Below are positions 1 to 10,101 of a DNA stretch of 64,000 nt, one piece after another; within the stretch, counting starts at the first letter, position 1, and each line of letters starts with the position of its first letter. Origin of the DNA: Anticarsia gemmatalis (lineage: Eukaryota > Arthropoda > Insecta > Lepidoptera > Erebidae). The notes below the pieces were generated by a model. The model ran no database searches, had not been told where the DNA came from, and saw only the letters and a list, made by a program, of their open reading frames with translations. The translations under genes were made by a program, and so were the position numbers. The stretch spans positions 1,674,001 to 1,738,000 of the forward strand of contig NC_134766.1 in NCBI RefSeq assembly GCF_050436995.1, read 5' to 3'.

Positions 1-242
1 TACTATCTATCTGTCTTATGGTTAGTGGTCAACCTAGTGTCAAAGTTGTTCAAGCCGCCCGAAATGCCTTTGACATGGCTTAGCGACTGTTATCTTAATC
101 GACAACAACCGGGACCGACTTTTTACGTGCCCTTCGAGGCACAGGAACGCTCAGTTCAAATACCACTACGCGGTCACCCATTTATAGAATGATCGCACCA
201 ACGGTAGCGTAACCCACAGATCGTTTACCAACCAGTGAACAC
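1..242 (+). repeat. Unclassified ~240-bp dispersed repeat (Rep-X), copy 1
   Basis: This copy matches four other near-complete copies in the window (30685-30900 and 43108-43360 on the minus strand, 50318-50569 and 61032-61266 on the plus). Shared landmarks in order are GTGGTCAACCTAGTGTCAAA, a short GCCGCCCGAAGGCC-like hairpin, CAACAACCGGGACCGACTTT, CCACTATGCGGTCACCCAT and a GACCGGTGAGCGCAACTGGC end. It shows no tRNA box A/B, no inverted termini and no open reading frame, so I cannot assign a class; a non-autonomous retroelement is possible. Confidence 0.75.
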
Positions 243-2196
243 AATTCATACTTTAACCACCCGAAAAACAAATATAAATTCATAGTCTATGAAATACAAA
301 CACATCTTCAAACTCATTTAATACAAATTCAGATACTTATTTCGTTAGTTTTAATATCTTTAAGAGATATTCCTTTAGCCTCAAAGAGTATCAAGGCATA
401 ATTTATCTTTATAAACATAGATCTTTAAGTCTTCGCCGTTTGTTTTTCTAAGCAAGTCTTAACATTAATATGAATTTAGTTGAGTTAAAAGTAAGTTGGT
501 ATTTATTTAACTTAATTTTGTTTAAGATAAATATTTTTTGTTGATATATTTACGTCTCGAAGCTTGAGTATTAAAATATAGTTTATTTAAAGACAAATGT
601 TGTGTTTTATTGATATTATTAATTCTCAAATATAATTCGGGTACTAAAAATGTCGCAGACATTTTAACAAACATACAAAATTGAATTATGGACACGTATA
701 ACCAGGCCTGAAATTGTTAAATAGCACGAATACTCCCACGGAGTGGCAATCGAATCCACGACATTCAGCAACCCAGCAAACAATACAAATATTAAGCAAT
801 TACACACTAGTTATTTTTCGAAACTTTTTAGATTTGAATATTATTTGAACGCAAGTAGTTTATATATACATAAATTAATAAAATCACGCCTTCTTTCCAT
901 TGGGGTAGACAGGGATCAGGAAACACCACTTGGCACGATCCTTACGAATTTCCTTTGCTTCATTCTCATCCATACATCTTATCATACAAGACCGTATACA
1001 GTGGTATTTCAATAACATAAATTTATATAGTATTTACGAGAACGATAGAAACTTATATCAAAAATCGTACTATTTCTATACAAAAACACTGTAGTGAGTA
1101 CACAAAATGTAGCAAGGCTAGTAAATCTGAATGGTTCAAGGTGAATGAATAGATGGACGGCTGAATGGGCTTATTTATGAATGAAAGAACTAGTGTGAAG
1201 TGAACTGAAGAATGGGAACTAGATTGACTGAATGGGTGAACGAATTTACGATATATGTGTTTTTTTAACCGCACGCTTCGCAGTTTTTTATGTTAGCCGC
1301 AATATTTTAAATGAAATTGGAAAAGTTTTATTTCAACGATAATATATTATATACTGCTAATACTAAGGTATTTCAATAGTGTAAAGTAGTTATAGGGATT
1401 TTTATATTTCTGTTGATGTGTTCCCAATATTAGCACAGAGCTAGGTCACGCTAATGAGAAATAATAAATTGACTATTGTGAATATTGAAACAGAAAAAAT
1501 CCTCAAGCAACAACCCGACCCGAGAATCAAACCCGAGACCTTACGATCGCTGCACACACCTATCGCCCAAACTATAGAGACCAAGAATTATTGAAAATCA
1601 TACTTGATATTTCAAAACACCACTACCTAAACCTTTATTTATAACTAGCGTGAAACTACAAAACTATTTATCAAAGTCAATAATGCATTAGCAGTGCAAC
1701 TCCTATATAAAAGTACGTACATTCATGAGTGAATGATTCAGGACGGCGACATATTGCCGGCGCAGACCGAACGGAATGAACGGACCGACATCAATGAATG
1801 GAATGCGGATACGTGTGTACTATTAACTATTTTTAAGCTGTAGTTACTGTGATGGGAGTAGCGGGTAGCGGTATCTGTTAAATACTAGATTATTTTCTCG
1901 ATTTTGAGATATTGTATAATTGTAAATATTTTGTTTTTTTGTTAATCATTTATAGGTTAGTTTAGTATAATGTTAAAAATACGTATGTAAATAGGAATTG
2001 GAAATAAAGTATTTTTTTATTTTATTTTGCGATAGATTTATGTAGAAATTAGTGATAGTCAACATACTTTCTTTAGACATAATTTTAAATAGATACAAAT
2101 ATACTTTTGCTTAAACAAAAAAACACAATCATGACGTTACAAGTCATTTTTTTTTAGGATTAAGTGTACACTCCACGTGATTCTTTTTATGTGTTA
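243..2196. other. Gene-free AT-rich stretch with repeat scraps
   Basis: No supported gene. Around 880-1010 lies a diverged scrap starting AAAATCACGCC, resembling a repeat widespread in Lepidoptera; a related scrap is near 55495-55590. A tRNA-like inverted box B occurs near 1520-1540 (minus strand), probably a decayed SINE head. The remainder has no pattern I can name. Confidence 0.5.
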
Positions 2197-2450
2197 CTAG
2201 CTGACCCGCGCAACTTCGCTTGCGTCACATAAGAGAGAATGGGTCATAATTTTCCCCGTTTTTGTAACATTTTTTACTGCTACTCACCCCCATTAGTCAT
2301 AGCGTGATGATATATAGCCTATAGCCTTCCTCGATAAATGGGCTAAAACTGAAACTGAAAGAATTTCAAATCGGACCAGTAGTTCCTGAGATTAGCGCGT
2401 TCAAACAAACAAACAAACAAACTCTTCAGCTTTATAATATTAGTATAGAT
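2197..2450 (-). mobile_element. Non-autonomous Helitron-like element (Hel-1), full length
   Basis: Read on the minus strand, the element starts TCTATACTAATATTATAAAG, runs through a (GTTT)n tract and ends CGGGTCAGCTAG. Just before the CTAG terminus is a CGCAA-loop-TTGCG hairpin about eight bases away. The flanks are A on the 5' side and T on the 3' side, with no target duplication. A TC start, hairpin, CTAG end and A/T insertion are the Helitron hallmarks, and this resembles the Lep1-type elements of Lepidoptera. It carries no Rep/helicase coding sequence. Confidence 0.78.
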
Positions 2451-3010
2451 TTAAACTTACTTCGCAGGGTAGATAATTATTTCAGTCCTGATATATATAA
2501 ACAAACGATTATTTAACTCAAGTTCAAATGAAAAATCCAGCTCGGGTTCTAAAAGAAACATACGTAATTTGTATAAAAAAGTGCTCTACGCACCTGCTAT
2601 ATGCAGAGTGAATATATTACGAGGGTCCCCTTTCTGGAGGAATTTCCGCAATCTGTGCCCGGGTTACCTTTCTGTGAGTAGATATCTTTATTTGGAAAGC
2701 CTTATCTTCTCGCGATTATAAGTATTTTTCTTTCCTTTTAATAGGTCTTGGTCAGCCTAGTGTCAATATCTACATCCGTACTCTCCCATGCTTCGAACAC
2801 ACAGTTTTACTCGAAGTGACGGCTCGGTGGAAAAATATTCTTTACGAATGTTGCCATTATGTTGTCTTGCAGTTAACACAACTATTTTATAGTCGGATTT
2901 GAGTTGTTGAGCAAATACCGTATGAGGTGTATATGTGTATGGAGCATTAAAATTATTTCTGTATCGCAGTGGTGGTGGAGTCAATTCACAATCGAAAACA
3001 AAAGTCAACT

Positions 3011-3158
3011 CCCGCACTAAGAATTGCTCTTGTGTCGCGGGGACTTTAACAAACAACGGACACAAAGTACAACCAGACCCGAAACACTTATTTGTGGATG
3101 GCACAAATATCTGTTCTTTATGGCAGTCAAACCCACGCATTGCGCCACGGAGGTAGTC
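3011..3158 (-). mobile_element. tRNA-derived SINE-1 copy with internal deletion
   Basis: On the minus strand the SINE-1 head GGCGCAATG is followed after a gap by the family body (ACAAATAATTG-like, TTTGTGTCCGTTG, ACACAAGAGCAATTC, GCGGGAGTT). The part between box A and box B is missing compared with the copies at 40181 and 58810. The copy fuses open frames on both strands, which produces spurious ORFs here. Confidence 0.75.
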
Positions 3159-3611
3159 AATAGTCACTTTATGTCTGTTTGAACTTTGCATCTGTTCTTT
3201 GTATGTTTGTTTGACTCCTTGCATGAAAATACTAGTTTTTACTGTATTACTCACCTTACCAAAAATCAACACAGTTTTAGAACCCAAGACTACGTATTCA
3301 CTCATCACATAACTCTAACCACAGAGTCAAACAATCAAATAGCTAGTTTATTACACCTATGTCTAATGGAATTTGATATTCTACCAGCATTAACCTGAGA
3401 AGCTCGCATTATTGTGCTGTATTGCATTTACATAATAATATGTATGGTAATTTAACCTATATTGAACATCAGCTCCTAGGACCAAACAGTTACCTGACGA
3501 GATATTCTAATAAGGCAACACATCACTAATGCTCTGTTTGTGTCTACAGATTACTTGCGTATTGCTCTCGCTATTATAGTGAATTAAATTGTTGCTATCC
3601 TTCTTTTAAGT

Positions 3612-3722
3612 CTTAATCTTAAGTCCCCAACCCACACTTAGCCAGCTTGGTGGACTTAAGGCCTAACCCCTCCCTCATTACGGGAGGAGACCCTTGCCCA
3701 GCAGTGGGACAGTAATGGGTTA
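3612..3722 (+). mobile_element. SINE-2 3' end fragment
   Basis: Only the 3' half is present: GGCCTAACCCCTCCCTCATT, GGGAGGAGACCCTTGCCCAG and CAGTGGGACA...ATGGGTT, matching the tail of the full SINE-2 copy at 40941-41240. The 5' tRNA-like head is absent, consistent with 5' truncation at insertion. Confidence 0.7.
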
Positions 3723-4021
3723 AATTTATTTATTATTATTTATTTATCTTTATTTTGCTCGCGTGCAATCTAATACGCTCTTTATGCTAATAAAAGAGTA
3801 AGTTGTAAAAGTAGAACTGTATGTCATAACTTTTAAACTCTCGCGTTGCATGTTTAATATAATTATTATTATAATAAGACCCGGCAATTAACACGAACAC
3901 GCATTTTTCCGTAAAATGCCTAACGTTTTGGCGCGGGCTGCACTCGCCGTGGTCGCAGGTTGTCAGGCCTTAATTAATTAAAAAATCCATAGCAAGAATT
4001 GTTTTTTTTATAGATAAACTA

Positions 4022-4195
4022 GCTGACCCTTCAAACGTTGTTTTGCCATATAAATTAAAAAATAGTGTTACTTAGGGGTATGAAAAATAGATGTTGGCCG
4101 ATTCTCAGACATACTCAATATGCTCACGAGATTTCATAAGAATCGGTCAAGCCGTTTCGGAGGAGTATGGCAACGAAAACTGTAATATTTTTTGT
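4022..4195 (-). repeat. CTAG-ended dispersed repeat, other family
   Basis: Begins CTAGCTGACCCTTCAAACGT in plus orientation and continues TTGTTTTGCCATATAAATTA, with AATCGGTCAAGCCGTTTCGG near the other end. The CTAGCTGACC terminus is shared with Hel-1 but the body differs. It is probably another non-autonomous Helitron-like or a LINE 3' end; the window does not decide. The right boundary is approximate. Confidence 0.45.
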
Positions 4196-4199
4196 TAGT

Positions 4200-5852
4200 C
4201 TTTCACGCAAAAGCTTTTATATAACCTGCAGTAACTCATGAGATAAATAATAGGTAAATAACATACATTTGCAAACTATTTGTTAAAACAGTTAGTCACC
4301 GCAGTGCGGTGTTTGTCTGTTTTACACGAGATAATGTAAGTTGCGAGTTAAAAATCCTTGAGTACTGGTTCAAAGTTTTGAGTGTTACTTGACATGAGTT
4401 AAGTTCCGTGGTTTGTAAGTTATTGTTTACTGTGAAAGTTAATCTGATAGTTAAATTAATTACTGGGATTTGTAACCAGTGTTAAGTGCAGCTATTGAGA
4501 AGTTTTGTATAAAAGTTGTTTCCATCTTTACTAGTAAAATTAAATTTAATTAGTAGTCAGACAACTTAGTAGAGAGTATAGGCGAGCACGATTTATATCG
4601 ATTATAGTTAATCATTTTCTGTTTTTCATAAATTAAGAAGCTGTGTTACACACTGGCCACCTTCGTTCCGTAAATGTGAGTCACAAATGTTTTAAATTTT
4701 GAATATTGTATTCCTCTGTCAGCCGTAAACCGTGCATGTGATTCTCTCTATTGAGTAGACGGACATTATAATAATATTATATTAGACATATTTTGTATTA
4801 GATTACATCCGTGGTTTCGTCTGCTTGAATAGATTCCCTGATATAAAAAGTCCCACATGTATTACTCCAATCTAAACTCTTTGTATGCCAAATTTCATCA
4901 ACATCTATTTAGTAGTTTTGTCTAAATATAGTAACAAACATTCATCCAATCCTCATAGGAAATTGGATCTATTCGTCCCCAGTTTAACCCTGGTCTAAGC
5001 AGGCAACGCTTATTAGATAACTAGGTTAGATATTCAGTGCCAATTTTCCTCAACGATGAAAAGATCAAACCAAGATATCCAAACTGAGATAAGACCAAAC
5101 CATCACTTGATCTGCTGACGTCACTAATCTTTCGACCCCGTATACACCCCAAAACCGGTTGTTCCAACTCAACGTCCAATTTCGCGCAAAAATACCCCAC
5201 TTTACCCCATAACTAATAGGCAATAACGCCTTAAACGCCACGAAATATGTACCGAGCGAACTCCATTACCATTTACGACATGGCCGATTAAAATAAAGGT
5301 TATGTTCTGAAACATTGTTATGGCGGACGGAAGTGACGATGTAAGTAAAAATAATCCGTTTCCGGTTATTTTCGCGCCATTTTCCTCGGCTGATGAGCTC
5401 GGGTAATGGTGTGTGGTCATCTTTTTGTCTTTCAATTTGAGGTTCTGTGATGGAGGTGTAGTTAATTGAATATGTTTATTTGATTTTAGCTGGTTTGCAA
5501 AACTTCTGTCTTTTCATCCCCTACTTCAACTATCGCCATATTTTACATGCAAAGCTTTATTTAAATACAATAGGTTTTGCGTAAAGGCAGGATTAGCATT
5601 CATCCGTCCTCACAAAATTTAGTTGTATTTTGAGTTGTCAGACTGTCCAAGCGTGTGCACAAATATGAATATAAAGTGTACTTACGCTTTATATCCTATC
5701 TCTCTCATAGCTCCGTGGGACGCATTTCTATCACAACATTTTTAACGAGAAATCAGAGACACATAGGTCTATCACAACTTCCATAGCTTAGGCAATCACT
5801 ACAAACCTGACAGAAAAAAAAAATACTTTTCGGCCCCAACCAAAATCGAAAC
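4200..5852. other. Gene-free stretch; one CpG-richer patch at about 5100-5430
   Basis: Mostly AT-rich with no gene. Between about 5100 and 5430 base composition shifts and several promoter-like words occur: CGGAAGTGACG (ETS-like), TTTCGCGCCATTTT (E2F-like) and ATGGCGGACG followed by a GTAAGT donor-like site at 5332. No coding exon could be built from it: the seven-codon start MADGSDD does not splice in frame to the first visible Neto exon. A promoter, an untranslated exon or a conserved element are all possible. Confidence 0.3.
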
Positions 5853-5855
5853 CTG

Positions 5856-6037
5856 TAGCTCAATTCTCTACCACTATCGACTACCGACAATCGAGCTGTC
5901 ATCGAGAAATTTTGTATGAAAATCTAATCAGCGCCTCTGACGGGCGTCGTAGAAACTTTTTTGGCAGTACATTCTAAATGTCAAATGTCGATAGCTAGCC
6001 GGTTGTCGGTAGTCGATAGTGGTAGAGAATCGAGGTA
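5856..6037. mobile_element. MITE-1 copy a, 182 bp, CTG duplication
   Basis: Inverted termini of about 38 bp start TAGCTCAATTCTCTACCAC on the left and TACCTCGATTCTCTACCAC on the right (reverse complement). The target duplication is CTG at 5853-5855 and 6038-6040. The interior carries CAGCGCCTCTGACGGGCGTC and GGCAGTACATTCTAAATGTC. No protein is encoded. The same family recurs at 19494, 28007, 34852, 35882 and 44880. Confidence 0.85.
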
Positions 6038-6724
6038 CTGAATCATTAACACGACAGTTGTAATACTACCGACTTTATACATAAGTACCTTTATTTACCC
6101 AGATCATTATCAATTGATCGCACCACATTCTGGTTTGCAAAGCAAAGAGGGTTCCCTAATGTTATGTAAACGTTATATTTGCATATGTGTACGACTGTTT
6201 CTACAGAACATCAACGTGTGTTCGATAGCTGTTTTATCAGCAATTTGGGGTTGAAAATAGACTGGGGTAATGTTTTCCTGTGATTTGTTTTCATCCATAC
6301 ATTTATACTGGTTTTATAAATGCAAAATTTAGAATTTAAAACTGGTGTATCGGAATTTTGATGAAATTTTGCATAGATATAGTTGATGACTCGGGGATGA
6401 AAATTTTAATTTCCCTAACACACGAACTTAAAATTACATTTATTGGATCATTTAAAGCTTTCAGGTGTAATGAGGATGATCAGACTATAAATCTCTTTGA
6501 ATTATATTTTAAGAGTTTGCTAGGTCTTTAGCATTGGTCTATATATTATATCTATTGCAGATGGCTATTTTAATTGACTTTGCATTTATCAAAATTTATT
6601 CAAAGCTTCATGCGTGATAGAGTATTAAATATCTATACAAACTTTCGCCTTTATAATATCGCTAGAAGAATATCAAGAACATTATCATATTACAAGAAAA
6701 CTATACGAAACAATGAACTGATAC

Positions 6725-7669
6725 TACAAATGCGAGAAATATGAAAAGTATTCTTATAACTTACCCCTACAAAACGCTGAAATAATCTGTTATGCAGATG
6801 ACACTGCAATTATATTTCACGATAAAACATGGGATCAGTGTTTTCAAAATGTAGAATCTGGTATGGCAAAAATTACCTGCTGGCTTAATAATAATCTACT
6901 TACTTTAAATACCACTAAAACTAAGTACCTTTGCTTCCACAAAACTCTACCTTCATCCCCTACCAACAGCGCTGATATTTTTATACACACATGTAACATA
7001 GATAATATAGATGCAACTCCCATTGTTTGTGGTTGTAAAGCAATTCAAAGATCTCAAACTATTAAATACTTAGGTGTGACCCCAGATGAGAAACTGTCCT
7101 TTAAGGAGCACATTTCGACCCTATCTGCTAGAACCAGAAAATTAATTTATATAATGAGGCAGATCAGAAACGTGGCTAGTGAAAGCCTGGTCAAAAAGAT
7201 CTATCTTTCTCTTTGTCAGTCTATTTTAACATACTGCTTAAGTGCCTGGGGAGGAGCAGCTTCCTCATATCTACTAACACTAGAAAGAGCGCAAAGATCT
7301 GTCATAAAGGTAATGTTAAAAAAGCCTATAAGGTACCCCACTGAACTAATTTACAAAGAATCCAATGTTCTCAGCATTCGTAGGCTCTATGTGGTAAACG
7401 CAGTCAAAGTCACCCATACAACGTTATTAAAATCCGACAATTATAACAATATGCTAAAACAAAGAGTTTTCAAGGCACAAGTGCCTGCAGTACATACTTC
7501 ATTCGCGCAACGGTTCCAAAATTACCTGTTTCCACATTTATATAATTTAATTAACAAAAAAAATAATTTCAAAGAAGTTTCGGTACGCGAAGCTCAATTA
7601 ACAGTTACAAAATATATTAGTAGTCTAAATTATCAAGAGGTTGAACAATTATTAAAAACTGTACGTTAG
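6725..7669 (+). pseudogene. Partial reverse transcriptase of a Jockey/CR1-group LINE
   Basis: The open frame runs from just after an upstream TGA to the TAG at 7669. The catalytic YADD box is at 6791-6802 (CYADDTAIIF context). It is followed by CWLNNNLLTLNTTKTKYLCF, a family motif downstream of the active site, then IKYLGVTPDEKLSFKEHI and the thumb-like segment with ILTYCLSAWGGA. Everything N-terminal to YADD (fingers, most of the palm) and the endonuclease domain are missing, so the piece cannot act as a polymerase. ATG 6863 is only an internal methionine. The absence of internal stops over about 310 codons suggests fairly recent insertion. The Jockey/CR1 grouping is inferred from motif style. 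Confidence 0.8.
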
Positions 7670-7696
7670 GCTTACTCACATATACAATCACGTCCA

Positions 7697-7714
7697 AACA
7701 CTCACACACACACA

Positions 7715-7756
<42 letters not shown>

Positions 7757-7763
7757 ACGCACA
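7697..7763 (+). repeat. (CA)n microsatellite in the LINE 3' UTR
   Basis: A nearly pure CA dinucleotide tract with a few T and G interruptions lies about 30 bases after the RT stop codon and inside the LINE, before its 3' end. Confidence 0.9.
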
Positions 7764-7997
7764 CACATACACTCACTTTATTTTTACATTTAATTTTATA
7801 AAATACTATGTTGTTCCTACTAGTACTAAGATTTTTACTTTGTATTTCTATTTGCACCTATAGTCCTACTATGTAATCGCCTAAAATCTTTGGCCACGAA
7901 ACAGGCTATGCCTAGTGTGGCTTAAGTTACTGATCTTATGTTTTGTACAACTGTGGACTGTTAATAAATGATTTTTTTTTTATTTTTTTTATTTTTA

Positions 7998-9277
7998 ACT
8001 ACTATAGCTCCACTCACCCAACTACGAAACTACCAAACTTTTCCTTAACCCTCTTTAATTAACGGAAAATCCTATCGATAACCCATCGAAATCTCTCCAG
8101 CTATTCTGTAGAAACGTGGCAATAAACGAACATACATATCTTATGTTAGTTTATGGGTAGTTCGGGACGATATCGCCCATAAGGACCGTAAATGTTACGT
8201 GACTGTACCTTGTACAGTCGTGAACATAAATACGTATACAGTGAACTATTTTCAAAGCCACTTTTGTGAAGCTATGAAATAGTAAATTTACGATTTGTTG
8301 ACTTCAAAATTATCTGTTAATTTTTTTTTTGTTTGACTGTCACTATAATTCAAAAGAAAAAATATATAGTTTCCATAACATAACATAATAATGTATTGTA
8401 GTTTCTATAAAAATGTATAAAGATGTACATTTTTGGAAAAAATATTCCGTGTTTGGATTTGAGCCTTCAGCTATGTTCATGCTAAATATACAAGGCTAGA
8501 TTTTTTTTATTTCTAAAGAAATGTCGTAAAAATAAGCCTAGTTGATCCCTCATGAAAGCCTACAAACAGATAGATTTATAAATAGATTTTCGCATTTACA
8601 TAAACGGTGTACAATGTGTACATGTGGAAATATCCCGTTGTATTGATATTTATTTCCGTAACTATACTGTACAGTCGCAAAAAAATTGAGTAGAAGGAAA
8701 ATAGTTTTTGCTGACTATGTTGGGAAGATTTGGAACTTCTAGTGTATAATAAAATATTTTATTTGTCGCTACTGTTAGTTCTAGGATGTGTGTGTTTTTT
8801 TACCAAACTATTATTGTCCCACAGATTATTCTTATTGGTTAGTTAGTAGACCCAGTGTTAAGAAAAAATAAGATTTCTGGCCATTGATATAGCTTGATGA
8901 TTGAGCAGTAATCTTAATCTAGACCGATTTTTAACTGAAGTAACACCCCGCAACACATCTATATCCGCGGCAAAAGGAGCCAGAACCTTTCGAGTTGTTA
9001 ACTATCGAGAGATTCTGACTGTATAACACTAAATAGGAATGACGACGTATTATGAAAAATTTCTATATCTGTAGATATAGAATTTTGACATAATAGTTTA
9101 AAGAATCTGACTGAAATGTCTCATCACTTTCAAACTCTAAGTACATCTTACTTCTAAACATGCTAAGCAAAACTAGGTGTAATTTTATTATGGCAATAGG
9201 CATTGTTAATGGCAAAATGTAGAAGTATTTCATACACCTCTACACACCTTCGGGTATAACAAGCGTAATATTATAAA
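7998..9277. other. Gene-free AT-rich stretch
   Basis: No coding frame or clear repeat. A small perfect hairpin, TTCTATATCT-GT-AGATATAGAA, lies at 9061-9082. At 8830-8960 a much-decayed Rep-X-like stretch may be present. Confidence 0.45.
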
Positions 9278-9594
9278 TTTTGCTCAAATATTGACACATT
9301 TGATTGTCAAATCTACAATTTCAGAATATACCACCAATTCGGAAGGCAGCAAACGACAGATATAATTACACTGTCATCATCGCTAGTATAACGCTACTAA
9401 CTAAAATAAGTAGAGTAGAGTACTTGAAGGTAATGATGTAAGCAGTACGTAGCTCACCTCGCTATGTCGGCGAGACGTTTGATATGCGGGCTAGGGATGA
9501 GACATTATCGATAAATTAGTCGATAAATGAGGAAAAATTGTTTGGTTTAATTATTTATTTCTCAAGGTTTTTTTAGATGTGTAATAAAATATTT
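9278..9594 (+). repeat. 0.32-kb direct repeat, left copy
   Basis: Starts TTTGCTCAAATATTGACACA and matches 9784-10101 along its length with scattered substitutions. Identical landmarks include CTTGAAGGTAATGATGTAAG, CAGTACGTAGCTCACC and TCGGCGAGACGTTTGATATG. A weaker relative of its first 100 bases is near 46634-46710. It looks like a dispersed repeat unit; its class is unknown. Confidence 0.75.
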
Positions 9595-9595
9595 T

Positions 9596-9782
9596 CAATT
9601 ACTGATACTCTGCTCCTATTGGTCGTAGCGTGATGATATACTTATATAGTCTATAGCCTTCCTCGATAAATTAACTATCTAATACTCAAAGAATTTTTCA
9701 AATCGGACCAGTAGTTCTTGAGATTAGCCCGCTCAAACAAAAAAAACAAACGATCTCTTCAGTTTCATAATATCAGTACAGA
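9596..9782 (-). mobile_element. Truncated Hel-1 fragment between two direct repeats
   Basis: Matches Hel-1 from the ACTCTGCTCCTATTGGTCG region to the ATAATAT-AGTACAGAT end, but lacks the CTAG-side hairpin end. It is also more diverged than the other copies. It sits exactly between the two 0.32-kb repeats. Confidence 0.7.
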
Positions 9783-9783
9783 T

Positions 9784-10101
9784 TTTGCTCAAATATTGAC
9801 ACATTTGATTGTCAAAGCTACAATTTCTAAATTTACCAACAATTTGGAAGGTAGAGCCAACTACATCTGTAATTACACTGTCATCATCGCTAGTATAACG
9901 CTACTACCTAAAATACGCAGAGTAGAGTACTTGAAGGTAATGATGTAAGCAGTACGTAGCTCACCTCGCTATGTCGGCGAGACGTTTGATATGCGGGCTA
10001 GGGAGGGGACATTATCGATAAAATATACGATAAATGAGGAAAAATTGTTTAGTTTAATGATTTATTTTTATGTCAATAATTTTAGATGTATAATAAAATA
10101 T
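9784..10101 (+). repeat. 0.32-kb direct repeat, right copy
   Basis: Partner of 9278-9594, starting TTTGCTCAAATATTGACACA and ending TAATAAAATAT. The pair encloses the Hel-1 fragment. Confidence 0.75.

Larger units (their letters stand above)
6722..7997 (+). mobile_element. 5'-truncated non-LTR retrotransposon (LINE)
   Basis: This segment holds the C-terminal part of a reverse transcriptase frame, a 3' untranslated region with a (CA)n tract at about 7697-7760, and a TGTTAATAAATG end followed by an A/T-rich tail near 7970-7997. The layout (RT last, A-rich tail, loss of the 5' end) is that of an inserted LINE cut short during reverse transcription. The left boundary is uncertain; similarity to RT is visible only from about 6755. 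Confidence 0.75.

Noticed and set aside
743..1015. 90-codon ORF
   Set aside because: Overlaps a dispersed repeat scrap; composition is not protein-like and no splice context fits.
2601..2666. Candidate Neto first exon ending at GTGAGT near 2667
   Set aside because: Phase would fit, but the peptide (QSEYITRVPFLEEFP) has no hydrophobic signal sequence.
2763..3308. 181-codon minus-strand ORF
   Set aside because: Over 140 bp of it is a SINE-1 copy and the rest has no domain or coding signal; it arises from the absence of stops in the SINE.
5311..5331. Seven-codon first exon MADGSDD spliced to Neto
   Set aside because: Donor phase 0 joined to the phase-1 exon at 16406 hits a stop within seven codons, and there is no signal peptide.
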